A DNA stretch of 45,911 nucleotides. Source: Candidatus Melainabacteria bacterium GWF2_37_15. Lineage in GTDB: Bacteria > Cyanobacteriota > Vampirovibrionia > Gastranaerophilales > UBA9971. The DNA lies in the NCBI GenBank assembly GCA_001784565.1, contig MFRL01000057.1, positions 10,000 to 55,910 of the forward strand, in the 5' to 3' direction. This document shows, in pieces, positions 6,754-14,989 of this stretch. A model generated the notes under the pieces. That model ran no database searches. It was not told the DNA's origin and saw only the letters and a program-made list of their open reading frames with translations. Position 1 is the first letter of the stretch. Each line of letters begins with the position of its first letter. The translations under genes and the position numbers were made by a program.

Positions 6754-9495
6754 ATGATTGAACTATTATTAAAAGTATTTGGGGATCCAAATGAGAGGAA
6801 ACTCAAGCAGATACAACCCACAGTAGAGTATATAAACACCCTTGAACCTGAGATCAGCAGTTTAAGTGATGAGCAGTTAAGAGCGAAGACTGACGAATTT
6901 AAGTCACGGTATCAAAAGGGTGAAACTCTTGACTCACTTCTTCCTGAAGCGTTTGCAGTAGTCAGGGAAGCAGGAAAAAGAGTTCTTAATATGCGGCATT
7001 TTGACATGCAGCTTGTTGGCGGAATGACTTTGCATCAGGGTAAAATTTCTGAAATGAGAACCGGTGAGGGTAAAACCCTTGTTGCGACTCTTCCTGCATA
7101 CCTTAATGCGCTAACTGGGAAAGGTGTGCATATAGTTACAGTAAACGACTATCTGGCAAAGCGTGACAGCGAGTGGATGGGTCGTATTTATAAATTCCTG
7201 GGGTTTAGTGTTGGCCTTGTTTTATCGTCTGGATGGTCGTCGGAATCTTTCGAGCAAAAGAAAAATGCTTATGCAGCTGATATCACTTACGGAACAAACA
7301 ATGAATTTGGTTTTGATTATTTGCGGGATAATATGGCAGGAAGCATTGAACAGTGCGTACAAAGACCGTATAACTTTGCAATCGTTGACGAAGTGGACAG
7401 TATTCTTATAGATGAAGCGAGAACGCCTTTAATTATAAGTGGAAAGCTGGGCAAATCAGCTGAAACATACAAAACAATGGCAAGAATAGCACCATTGCTT
7501 GAAAAAGATATAGATTATGAGCTGGAAGAAAAGCATAAAAACATTATCTTGAATGAGGATGGCATTGATAAGGCACAGGAGTTATTAAACGTAAAAGACC
7601 TGTTTGATCCGTCGGAAATGCTTGCCCATTACCTGTTGCAGGCGCTTAAAGCCAAGGAATTATACAATAGGGATACCGATTATGTGATAAAAGACGGACA
7701 GGTAGTTATAGTTGATGAATTCACCGGCAGGCTCATGGACGGAAGGCGCTGGAGTGACGGGCTTCACCAGGCAGTAGAAGCCAAAGAGGGAGTTAAAATC
7801 CAGGATGAAAGCCAGACGCTGGCAAGTATTACTTTCCAGAACCTGTTCAGGCTTTATCCTAAACTGGCTGGCATGACAGGTACAGCTTTGACAGAAGAAG
7901 CTGAGTTTGGAAAGATTTATAACCTTGAAGTAACTTCAATTCCAACGAACAGAAAAGATGTCAGGAAAGATCACCCTGATGTTATCTATAAAACCGAGCT
8001 GCAAAAATATAAATCAGTAGTTGAAGAAATAGAAACCGAGCATGAAAAGGGAAGACCTATTCTGGTAGGTACGATAAGTATTGATAAATCAGAAGTTTTG
8101 TCAAAAATGCTCACTAAAAAAGGGTTAAAACACAATGTTTTAAACGCCAAACATCATGAAAAAGAAGCAGCGATTATTGCCCAGGCAGGACGGTACGAGG
8201 CTATCACAATAGCAACGAACATGGCAGGCCGCGGAACAGATATCATCCTCGGCGGTAACCCGGAATTCCTCGCCAAGGAAATGATTGAAAAAGGCATGGA
8301 TAAAGAAGAAGCTCTTGAAGAAGCCTATCAAATAACCGAAGAAGAACATAAGCAGGTTGTGGAAGCAGGCGGGCTTTATGTAATAGGTACTGAAAGACAC
8401 GAATCACGGCGTATTGATAATCAGCTAAGGGGTAGGGCGGCCAGACAGGGCGACCCTGGCTCTACAAGATTCTTCCTGTCCCTTGAAGACAGTCTTATGA
8501 GGATATTTGGCGGTGAAAGAATATCCGGACTTATGGAAATGCTTAAAGTGGAAGAAGATATGGCGATTGAATCGTCCATAGTTTCTGCACAGATAGCATC
8601 TGCACAGAAAAAAGTCGAAACTTACCACTTTGACACAAGAAAACAGGTTCTGCAGTACGATGATGTCATAAATCAGCAGAGAGAACTCTTCTACAAGCAG
8701 AGAAGAAAGGTGCTTGAAGGGGAGAATGTTTATGAAGATATTATTTATATGGTTGAGAAAGAAATTGAGCGAATAATTTCCAGCTATATAAACCCTGAAA
8801 TGAAGCCTGCTGAGTATGTGGATGAAGATTTACACTCTCTTGTTAAGGCTGTACATTCAGTTGTTCCGCAGTTATCCGACAGGGTAAGTGTTGAAGATAT
8901 CAGAAATCTAAAATATGAAGATGCTCATAATATGCTAAAAACTCTTGCAGTAGATGCATATAAAGAGCAGGAAAAGCAGGTAATTGATTTTTACAATACT
9001 GTACTCAAGGAGCACAGCAGCGTTGCTGACCCTCAAGCCATAGGATCTGAAGATAATATGATGAGGACTCTGGAGCGCGATACCCTTCTCCGAATTATTG
9101 ACAGCAAGTGGATTGATCACCTTCATAATATAGACATGTTGCGTGATGGCATAGGTTTGAGAGCATATGGTCAGAAAGACCCGCTTATTGAGTACAAAAG
9201 AGAAGCTTTTGGCATGTTCAATAATATGATGCATGAAATCCAGCGGGAAACTGTTGCGCATCTTTACAGGACAAAGTTCCAGGTACAGATAGTGCATCAG
9301 CAGGATGAAGACCACAAGCCCATAGATACGGATTTGATGAAAGCAGCGGAGAAGTTTGTTCCACCGTCTGAAGATGATAATTCACCGGTAAGGAAAGGCG
9401 ACAAAGTCGGCAGAAATGAAGCCTGTCCGTGCGGCAGCGGCCAAAAATACAAAAAATGCTGCGGCGCCGAGCGGGCCAAGAGCGGTAGGGTTTAG
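6754..9495 (+). CDS. secA: Preprotein translocase ATPase SecA
   Basis: Motor ATPase that drives unfolded proteins through SecYEG. The 913-aa protein has Walker A M-R-T-G-E-G-K-T-L (101-109), the D-E-V-D-S-I-L-I-D-E-A-R-T-P-L DEAD segment, the A-G-R-G-T-D-I helicase motif and the R-G-R-A-A-R-Q-G-D-P-G segment. The C-terminal zinc motif C-P-C-G-S-G-x-K-Y-K-K-C-C binds SecB or the ribosome and is complete. The ATG at 6754 gives the standard M-x-x-L-L-x-K-V-F-G start; the frame is open to 6730 but without a better start, and the ribosome binding site is weak. The stop overlaps that of the convergent gene at 9492. Confidence 0.97.
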   Translation: MIELLLKVFGDPNERKLKQIQPTVEYINTLEPEISSLSDEQLRAKTDEFKSRYQKGETLDSLLPEAFAVVREAGKRVLNMRHFDMQLVGGMTLHQGKISEMRTGEGKTLVATLPAYLNALTGKGVHIVTVNDYLAKRDSEWMGRIYKFLGFSVGLVLSSGWSSESFEQKKNAYAADITYGTNNEFGFDYLRDNMAGSIEQCVQRPYNFAIVDEVDSILIDEARTPLIISGKLGKSAETYKTMARIAPLLEKDIDYELEEKHKNIILNEDGIDKAQELLNVKDLFDPSEMLAHYLLQALKAKELYNRDTDYVIKDGQVVIVDEFTGRLMDGRRWSDGLHQAVEAKEGVKIQDESQTLASITFQNLFRLYPKLAGMTGTALTEEAEFGKIYNLEVTSIPTNRKDVRKDHPDVIYKTELQKYKSVVEEIETEHEKGRPILVGTISIDKSEVLSKMLTKKGLKHNVLNAKHHEKEAAIIAQAGRYEAITIATNMAGRGTDIILGGNPEFLAKEMIEKGMDKEEALEEAYQITEEEHKQVVEAGGLYVIGTERHESRRIDNQLRGRAARQGDPGSTRFFLSLEDSLMRIFGGERISGLMEMLKVEEDMAIESSIVSAQIASAQKKVETYHFDTRKQVLQYDDVINQQRELFYKQRRKVLEGENVYEDIIYMVEKEIERIISSYINPEMKPAEYVDEDLHSLVKAVHSVVPQLSDRVSVEDIRNLKYEDAHNMLKTLAVDAYKEQEKQVIDFYNTVLKEHSSVADPQAIGSEDNMMRTLERDTLLRIIDSKWIDHLHNIDMLRDGIGLRAYGQKDPLIEYKREAFGMFNNMMHEIQRETVAHLYRTKFQVQIVHQQDEDHKPIDTDLMKAAEKFVPPSEDDNSPVRKGDKVGRNEACPCGSGQKYKKCCGAERAKSGRV

Positions 9496-9752
9496 CCGTA
9501 AATATCAAAATCAGTTGCGTCTGAGCCATATACTAAAGCTTTTGCAGGCTTATTTCCATCTTTATCAAGAATTATTTCTGTGGGCTCGCATTTTACAGAA
9601 TAGCCCCCTAATGCATTACCTTTAAATTTCTTTGGAATAAATAAACGCATCTCAACGCTTTCATTCCCCTTGACACCTCGCTCTGTGGCACTGTCGTTTG
9701 TTTCTCTTAGAACTATAGGCGATCCTAAATTAAGGTTGTTAGTAACTGTCAT
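9492..9752 (-). CDS. Small hypothetical protein, 86 aa
   Basis: Unknown 86-aa protein, charged and predicted beta-rich (V-E-M-R-L-F-I-P-K-K-F then Y-S-V-K-C-E-P-T-E-I-I-L). No signal peptide or membrane segment. The start is supported by AAAGGAA 7 bases before ATG. It converges on secA and the two stop codons overlap. Upstream it has the same T-tract element (9808-9831) as the next small gene, although it lacks an F-G motif (it has N-L-G-S at 9-12). Confidence 0.7.
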   Translation of the reverse strand: MTVTNNLNLGSPIVLRETNDSATERGVKGNESVEMRLFIPKKFKGNALGGYSVKCEPTEIILDKDGNKPAKALVYGSDATDFDIYG

Positions 9753-9807
9753 TTTTAATTCCTTTCTGCCTTATCGGACAATTTAATTTTTAACTAACAA
9801 TTTTGTA

Positions 9808-9831
9808 AAGTACCCTGAAAAAATAAGTTGA
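9808..9831 (-). promoter_or_regulatory. Shared T-tract/ACTT upstream element, copy B
   Basis: Minus strand TCAACTTATTTTTTCAG followed by GGTACTT; 20 of 24 positions match the copy at 10216-10239. It starts 56 bases upstream of the ATG at 9752 and is followed by a TACAAAAT -10-like sequence. Likely promoter or activator site. Confidence 0.5.
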
Positions 9832-9875
9832 CATGTTTGGGTTAAAATATTAAAAAATATTACGTAAAAATTAAA

Positions 9876-9902
9876 TTAACCCTGTCACACGGACAGGGTT
9901 AA
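9876..9902 (-). terminator. Terminator of the 79-aa gene
   Basis: TTAACCCTGTC (9876-9886), loop ACACG, GACAGGGTTAA (9892-9902), an 11-bp stem. On the minus strand it is followed by TTTAATTTTTA and lies 22 bases past the stop of the gene at 9925. Confidence 0.75.
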
Positions 9903-9924
9903 TAGTGTAAAAGCTTTTTAAGTT

Positions 9925-10164
9925 CTATGCTTGAGGGTCGAATTTGTCAGCAACTAGTTGCTCTAATAAGATGTTGTTCTTAGCTGCAAGATAGACTGCT
10001 TGTAAACCATAATTTGAAGAAGAGCCATCTGCAATATCAAAATGTCTTCTATTACTGAGAGCTTCTTTAGTTTCCTTCATTTTTTGTTTAACAGCACTTG
10101 GCTCAATTGATTGAGCTCCAAAAGTGTTAACTTGGCTTCTTTGGATGCCTAAATTTGATAACAT
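9925..10164 (-). CDS. Small protein with N-terminal N-T-F-G motif, 79 aa
   Basis: Unknown 79-aa protein starting M-L-S-N-L-G-I-Q and carrying V-N-T-F-G-A-Q at about residues 12-18, the position where other small proteins here carry V-A-F-G. The remainder is a predicted helix rich in K/E (K-Q-K-M-K-E-T-K-E-A-L) and a second helix N-Y-G-L-Q-A-V-Y-L-A-A-K. I chose the ATG at 10164 because AAAGGAG precedes it; the frame runs open to 10209. It has its own terminator (9876) and the shared element (10216), so it is a single-gene unit. Confidence 0.72.
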   Translation of the reverse strand: MLSNLGIQRSQVNTFGAQSIEPSAVKQKMKETKEALSNRRHFDIADGSSSNYGLQAVYLAAKNNILLEQLVADKFDPQA

Positions 10165-10215
10165 AAATAATTCTCCTTTTTTTATAAAATACTTATTTAC
10201 ACATTCCAAATAGTC

Positions 10216-10239
10216 TAAGTAAGCTGAAAAAAAAGTTGA
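10216..10239 (-). promoter_or_regulatory. Shared T-tract/ACTTA upstream element, copy A
   Basis: Minus strand TCAACTTTTTTTTCAG then CTTACTTA, followed by GACTATTT. It lies 52 bases upstream of the ATG at 10164. Matches copies at 9808, 23975 and 3123; see findings. Confidence 0.5.
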
Positions 10240-10305
10240 TAATTTAAAAACAAAAATTTAATATTTTGTTACAATAAATCATGAGATCTTTTAAGGAGGA
10301 AAACC

Positions 10306-11404
10306 ATGACTATAGAATATAAAAAAGCATTATTAGAAATAAATGAAACCCTTACCCAGGTAAGAGGTTGTCTTTGACCCGGATAAAATTCAAAACCAGA
10401 TAGCTGAACTGGAAAACCGGCTCCAGAGCCCCGATATTTGGAACGACCAGCAGCAAGCGCAGAAATTATCCAGGGAATTAAGCGACCTCAAATCAGGAAT
10501 TGAAGAATATAATAATTGGAAAACCCGCTCCGACGACATAGAGGTCCTTATTGAACTGGCGGAAGAAGAACAGGATGAGTCCTTATACCCGGAAATCGAG
10601 GCGGAAATCGCAAAACTAAAATCTGAACTCGATAAATGGGAACTCCAGAGAAAATTAGGCGGAGAATATGATGATTCTGACGCGATTTTGACTATTAACG
10701 CAGGCGCTGGCGGCACTGACGCGCAGGACTGGGCCGAAATGCTTCTTAGGATGTATTTAAGGTGGGCAGAGTCACGAGGCTGGAAAACAGAAATCCTCGA
10801 CACATCGCAAGGTGAAGAAGCCGGAATTAAAAGTGCAACAATAAAAGTAAGCGGCAAATATGCCTATGGATACGCAAAAGCAGAAAAAGGCGTGCATCGG
10901 CTCGTGAGGTTATCGCCGTTTAATTCCAGTAACAAACGCCAGACCAGCTTTGCATCGTTGGAAGTAAGTCCTGTTATGGTTGATATTGAATCTAAAGTGG
11001 ATATAAGCCCGGATGATCTTGAGGTAACCACAATGCGTGCTGGCGGAGCAGGCGGCCAGAATGTTAATAAGGTGGAAACAGCAGTAAGAATCCTGCATAA
11101 ACCCAGCGGCATAGTTGTTAAATGCCAACAGGAACGCTCTCAATCCCAGAATAAAGAGTTAGCAATGCAGCTTCTAGCGTCAAAACTATTGGCAATAAAG
11201 CAGGCGGAACATGAAAAGAAAGTTGCAGAGTTGAAAGGTGAGGCTATGGATGTGAATTTTGGCTCACAAATCAGGTCTTACGTGTTTCATCCTTACAAAA
11301 TGGTCAAAGACCTGCGTACGGGCTATGAAACCGGAAATGTGGAGGCTGTCATGAATGGGGAGCTGGACGGGTTTATTGAAGCATATTTAAGGATGAATAT
11401 TTAA
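10306..11404 (+). CDS. prfB: Peptide chain release factor 2 (programmed +1 frameshift)
   Basis: RF2 recognises UGA and UAA stop codons and triggers peptide release on the ribosome. The short first frame runs from ATG at 10306 (AAGGAGGA 5 bases upstream) through 23 codons to CTT followed by an in-frame TGA at 10375. Slipping +1 reads GAC at 10376 and continues to 11404, giving 365 aa, the same length as E. coli RF2. In that numbering S-P-F (203-205), the stop-codon-reading tripeptide, and G-G-Q (249-251), the hydrolysis motif, fall where expected. Simple ORF calling sees only a 5'-truncated fragment from 10688. Frameshifting provides autoregulation by RF2 level. Confidence 0.95.
10363..10378 (+). 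promoter_or_regulatory. prfB programmed frameshift site
   Basis: AGAGGTTGTCTTTGAC: an internal Shine-Dalgarno-like AGAGGT, then CTT TGA C. This is the classic RF2 slip site, where a slow UGA decode lets tRNA-Leu shift +1 to UUU. It differs from the E. coli spacing sequence only upstream of CTT. Confidence 0.92.
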
Positions 11405-11474
11405 ACTTATTTACAATGTAAAGTTCTTTAAACGTTTTGTATAATGTCAAAAACATATGATAAAATAGACAGCA

Positions 11475-12368
11475 ATGCTTTCAGGAAATGTGTCTTCTCA
11501 AATTTCTATATCTTCACATGCACCTTCCCGTAAACCTTCGTTTAAGGGCAGCATAAGGATTGATGCTGTAAATAAAAATTGTGTAGCTAAATTGCTTCTT
11601 GGTGCTGATTATAAAAAAATTGTTGGTGAAGCTAACAATACTTTGTTGGATGACTGGAATCCCGGAGTGTTGTTGGTAAAAGGGCTGCGTGGAGCTAAAG
11701 AAACAATTAGAGCCTGTTTGGACATAAAACCCGAAAGCCATCTTGATATAATTTTATCTGGCAAACCGTGGAAACAAATAGCAGATGAGTTAGTTAAAAC
11801 ATTTAATGAGTTAAAGCAAGGCACACTTATTGATAAACCTAAACCTCAGTTTGGTGATATTGTTGCTTTTTCAAACAAGCCAACCACGTATATTACGGAT
11901 ATAGCTTCCAGAAAAATAAGCCATATAGGAATAATGGTTAATGACAGGGACATTTTAGAAATTGATAGATCGCGAATGGGTATATTTCCGTTAGATAAGG
12001 TACTAAGATTGCCAACGAAGCCTAGTCGTTTTAACGAAAGAAAAGCGTATTTATGTTCATTAACTGATAATTCCAGGGAAAAAATACAAAGTGTTCAAAC
12101 CCAGGTTCAAAATCTTATGGCAGAAATGGCAAAGAAAAAATATAGTAAGCTGCAATGTCTGAAATTAGGGTTTAGTAAGGTATTTGGGTATGAAATACCG
12201 GAAAGAAAAAATCGTGTAACAATTATATGTCCTGAAGCTGTAGGGAAGGTGTTTAAGAAAGCTGAAATTCTTCATTCAAGCGTTAATGTATCCAAGTTAA
12301 CCCCAAGAGATGTTGTTGATTTAAACATATACACCGATATATTTGAGCGGGTATCCAGGATACAATAG
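11475..12368 (+). CDS. Permuted NlpC/P60 (YiiX-like) protein with N-terminal S-F-K-G motif
   Basis: A 297-aa protein. Residues 1-30 contain P-S-F-K-G (21-25), the motif shared with other proteins here. The centre has G-D-I-V-A-F (127-132), then I-S-H-I-G-I-M (148-154) and an acidic I-L-E-I-D. Later comes I-I-C-P-E-A-V-G-K-V-F (250-260) and T-P-R-D-V-V-D-L. Order G-D-I, His, then C-P/S-E is that of circularly permuted papain-fold peptidase/amidase proteins (YiiX/YebB type), with H150 and C252 as the likely catalytic pair. Substrate unknown; cell-wall peptide or lipid amide are family options. No signal peptide is visible and no clear ribosome binding site precedes the ATG. A TGTATAAT -10-like box lies at 11438-11445. 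It converges with the double-CheW gene. Confidence 0.65.
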   Translation: MLSGNVSSQISISSHAPSRKPSFKGSIRIDAVNKNCVAKLLLGADYKKIVGEANNTLLDDWNPGVLLVKGLRGAKETIRACLDIKPESHLDIILSGKPWKQIADELVKTFNELKQGTLIDKPKPQFGDIVAFSNKPTTYITDIASRKISHIGIMVNDRDILEIDRSRMGIFPLDKVLRLPTKPSRFNERKAYLCSLTDNSREKIQSVQTQVQNLMAEMAKKKYSKLQCLKLGFSKVFGYEIPERKNRVTIICPEAVGKVFKKAEILHSSVNVSKLTPRDVVDLNIYTDIFERVSRIQ

Positions 12369-12372
12369 CTAT

Positions 12373-13437
12373 TTAAACTGAATCCTCAATAAACAGTCGC
12401 TCGTCCTCAACAAATTTCTTCATGTCGAAAATACTCATTACCTTGTTATCAGGTAGTAGAACCTCTGCCAGGGTGTATTTATTTTTCTCGTATTTTGTTT
12501 GTATATTTAAATTCATTTTTTCTGTTGGAATATTTTCTATGTCGAATACGTCATCTACAAGTATTCCAATCTGGATGTCGGATATTTTTACAACAATCAC
12601 CTTTGTTTTTTCGGAAATCGGGGTTTTAGTGATTTGCAGGAAATACTTTATATCCACGATAGTTATGAATTCTCCTCGCAGGTTTATTATTCCGGTAATA
12701 AATTCAGGCACACAGGGAACGGATACAAAACTTACAAGCTTGAGCTTGGTTATTTCCTTAACGTATTTAAGGTTAATGGCGTATATTTCCTTCTCCATAC
12801 AAAATGAGATAAAGTAGTTTTCCTGATAGTTAAGGTTTCCTGTATCAACCCTGGCTTCCTTTTGCAGTTTCTCAGCCCTTTTTAATAGTTTTGTTTTAGA
12901 AATAGGATCGGTAGGAAAATATTTCTGAGGAATACTTACTTTTTCCACTTCCATGGAATTTATTTCAACATTTTCCACGCTTTGTAGTATTAATTCTATG
13001 TCCAGAAAAGCTATTAGAGAATCATCATGCTTATAAATGCCGGTAATTATTTTTTCATTTGACTTATAAGGAAGGGGAGTGAAATACTTTTTATCCAGCA
13101 TAGTGACGTCTTTTATGGAACTCACAACGATCCCCACAGATTTTTCGTTGCAGTCGAGGATCAATACCTGATAGTCGGTGGTGTATGTCTGGGATTCTAG
13201 TCCTAATAACTTAGAAAGGTCGAGTATGTTTATTATCTGACCCCTTAAATTCAAAAGCCCGATTATATATTCAGGGAATTTTTCAATCACGGTAAGGGCA
13301 GGAATTTGCACAATTTCCCTTATTTTTTCAGCAGGAACAGCATAGGTTTTTTCCGCAAGGTTAAATATTAAAAATAGTTCAGTATCTTTTTCCTCTAAAA
13401 GTGGGCGAATTGCCAAAAAATCCCCGTTCATACTCAT
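12373..13437 (-). CDS. Tandem CheW-domain coupling protein
   Basis: A 354-aa protein with two CheW domains. The first spans about residues 17-150 (Y-A-V-P-A-E-K-I-R-E-I-V and G-L-L-N-L-R-G-Q-I-I-N-I-L-D). The second spans about 205-345 (Y-A-I-N-L-K-Y-V-K-E-I and G-I-I-N-L-R-G-E-F-I-T-I-V-D), joined by a charged linker. CheW links receptors to the CheA kinase in signalling arrays. It follows the REC-GGDEF gene with an 8-base gap and is divergent from the receptor-cheA pair, so it likely serves that same array. AGGA precedes the ATG by 6 bases. A double CheW may bridge neighbouring receptor-kinase units. Confidence 0.9.
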   Translation of the reverse strand: MSMNGDFLAIRPLLEEKDTELFLIFNLAEKTYAVPAEKIREIVQIPALTVIEKFPEYIIGLLNLRGQIINILDLSKLLGLESQTYTTDYQVLILDCNEKSVGIVVSSIKDVTMLDKKYFTPLPYKSNEKIITGIYKHDDSLIAFLDIELILQSVENVEINSMEVEKVSIPQKYFPTDPISKTKLLKRAEKLQKEARVDTGNLNYQENYFISFCMEKEIYAINLKYVKEITKLKLVSFVSVPCVPEFITGIINLRGEFITIVDIKYFLQITKTPISEKTKVIVVKISDIQIGILVDDVFDIENIPTEKMNLNIQTKYEKNKYTLAEVLLPDNKVMSIFDMKKFVEDERLFIEDSV

Positions 13438-13445
13438 AAAAAATC

Positions 13446-14915
13446 CTAACTATATATGGTTGTCTTGTTTCTACCTGCTCTTTTTGATTCGTATAAGGCT
13501 TTGTCGGTTCTTGCCAGCAGTTCTTCCTGTGTATTTACATCACTTTCCACTTCGGCAATTCCGCAGCTTATTGTTATTTTAACAGCTTCATTCCCGTTCA
13601 TAAACTCCCTGCTTTCTATTTTTTCCCTTATTCGCTCTATTGGGATGTTTGCTTGTGCAGTAGTAGTTTCCGGGAGGATCAGGATAATTTCTTCACCTCC
13701 GTAGCGGGCTATATAATCTGTTTTTCTCAGGGATGATTTGATGATTTTCGATATTTCAGCAAGTACCTTATCGCCAAATTGATGGCCATACACATCATTT
13801 ACTTTTTTAAAATGGTCAATATCAAACATGGCAAGACTTAAGCATGTTTTATGCCGTTTACTTCTTGCAAATTCCCTTTCAAGGGTCTGCTGAAAGAACC
13901 GCCTGTTATATAAACCTGTTAATCCGTCAATTATGGCTAGGTATTTGGTTTCAGAATAAAGCCACTTTATTCTCATTAAAATCTTTAATTCTTTGACAAT
14001 AATTTCAAATATTTTATTATTGTTGAGCCTTTCAGATTTTAAGTGGTAAAATGCAATCCCGCCAATTACTTTATTTGCGTATGCTATCGGTATAACCAGT
14101 CGTGAGTGGAATTCAGATATGTTTTCCGCTTTGTTATGAACGTTTATTAAAGCATCAACAATTTCAATATCGTAGCTTGATTCTTCTTTTTTATAGGTAT
14201 CAGGAAAAATTTCATTGAAAAAATCTTTTTTAATATCCATTAAAACACTTTCTTCAACTGAAGCGTTTTGTATGCTTAATTGAAGAAATTTTTTCTTTTT
14301 ATCATCTCTTTCATTAAAGAAAATGCATGCAACATTAAAATCTACAAGTGAATACGCCAGGGAAAACAGCTCCTTGGAAAGAATTCTTGTAGAGTAAATA
14401 AATTCTGAAAGGTTCCGAAATTCATTAATAATTGTGGATTCAATCAATGACTGGTCAAGAAGATTATTTATCCTTGTCTGGAGGTCTTTATTTTCGGATT
14501 TTTTATCTTTTATTATTTGTTGTCTTTCTTCTTCGGATATAGTTTCTGCTCCACGCAGGAAATTAGTAACCTGGCTTAAAAATTCTTCCTGATTGTTACT
14601 TTTTGTTATAAAGCAGTCCGCTCCGGCTTTAAGTGCCCAGAAGCTATCCAGTTTTTCATTAAGCTGGGTTAATAAAATAATTGGAATTTTTTTAATTACA
14701 TCATCATTTTTTAACAGCCTGCAAAGTTGATAGCCGTTTATTTCCGGCATTATAATATCCGATATAATCAGGTCAGGCACGGTCTGATAAACTAATTCTA
14801 TCCCTTCTATAGCATTTGTTGCTGTGAATATTTCATGCTCAAGTTTTGATAAAGTTAACTCAATACTTTTTAATTGGATAGGGCTATCTTCTATTAACAG
14901 AATTTTTTTTCTCAT
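13446..14915 (-). CDS. Response regulator diguanylate cyclase (REC-GGDEF)
   Basis: A 489-aa protein predicted to make cyclic di-GMP on phosphorylation. Residues 1-120 form a receiver domain with phosphoacceptor D53 (S-D-I-I-M-P-E-I-N) and K105. Residues about 150-320 are a GAF-like region without recognisable ligand residues. The C-terminal GGDEF domain has L-Y-N-R-R-F-F, F-D-I-D-H-F-K-K-V-N-D and the active site G-G-E-E-I (406-410). An R-x-x-D product-inhibition site (R397, D400) is intact. It is co-transcribed with the double CheW and lies head-to-head with the receptor-CheA operon, so CheA is the likely phosphodonor, as in Wsp-type systems. Confidence 0.93.
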   Translation of the reverse strand: MRKKILLIEDSPIQLKSIELTLSKLEHEIFTATNAIEGIELVYQTVPDLIISDIIMPEINGYQLCRLLKNDDVIKKIPIILLTQLNEKLDSFWALKAGADCFITKSNNQEEFLSQVTNFLRGAETISEEERQQIIKDKKSENKDLQTRINNLLDQSLIESTIINEFRNLSEFIYSTRILSKELFSLAYSLVDFNVACIFFNERDDKKKKFLQLSIQNASVEESVLMDIKKDFFNEIFPDTYKKEESSYDIEIVDALINVHNKAENISEFHSRLVIPIAYANKVIGGIAFYHLKSERLNNNKIFEIIVKELKILMRIKWLYSETKYLAIIDGLTGLYNRRFFQQTLEREFARSKRHKTCLSLAMFDIDHFKKVNDVYGHQFGDKVLAEISKIIKSSLRKTDYIARYGGEEIILILPETTTAQANIPIERIREKIESREFMNGNEAVKITISCGIAEVESDVNTQEELLARTDKALYESKRAGRNKTTIYS

Positions 14916-14950
14916 ATATTTGCTTGGTTCTCTTTATGAGGGATTTTAAA

Positions 14951-14956
14951 TATAAT
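14951..14956 (+). promoter_or_regulatory. Possible -10 box of the receptor-cheA operon
   Basis: TATAAT 34 bases before the ATG at 14990. No convincing -35 lies at 17 bases. It favours the ATG at 14990 over the earlier starts at 14924 and 14936, which would lie upstream of this box. Confidence 0.35.
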
Positions 14957-14989
14957 ATCAGTTATGTATTAAAACGGGAAGTTTGTAAA

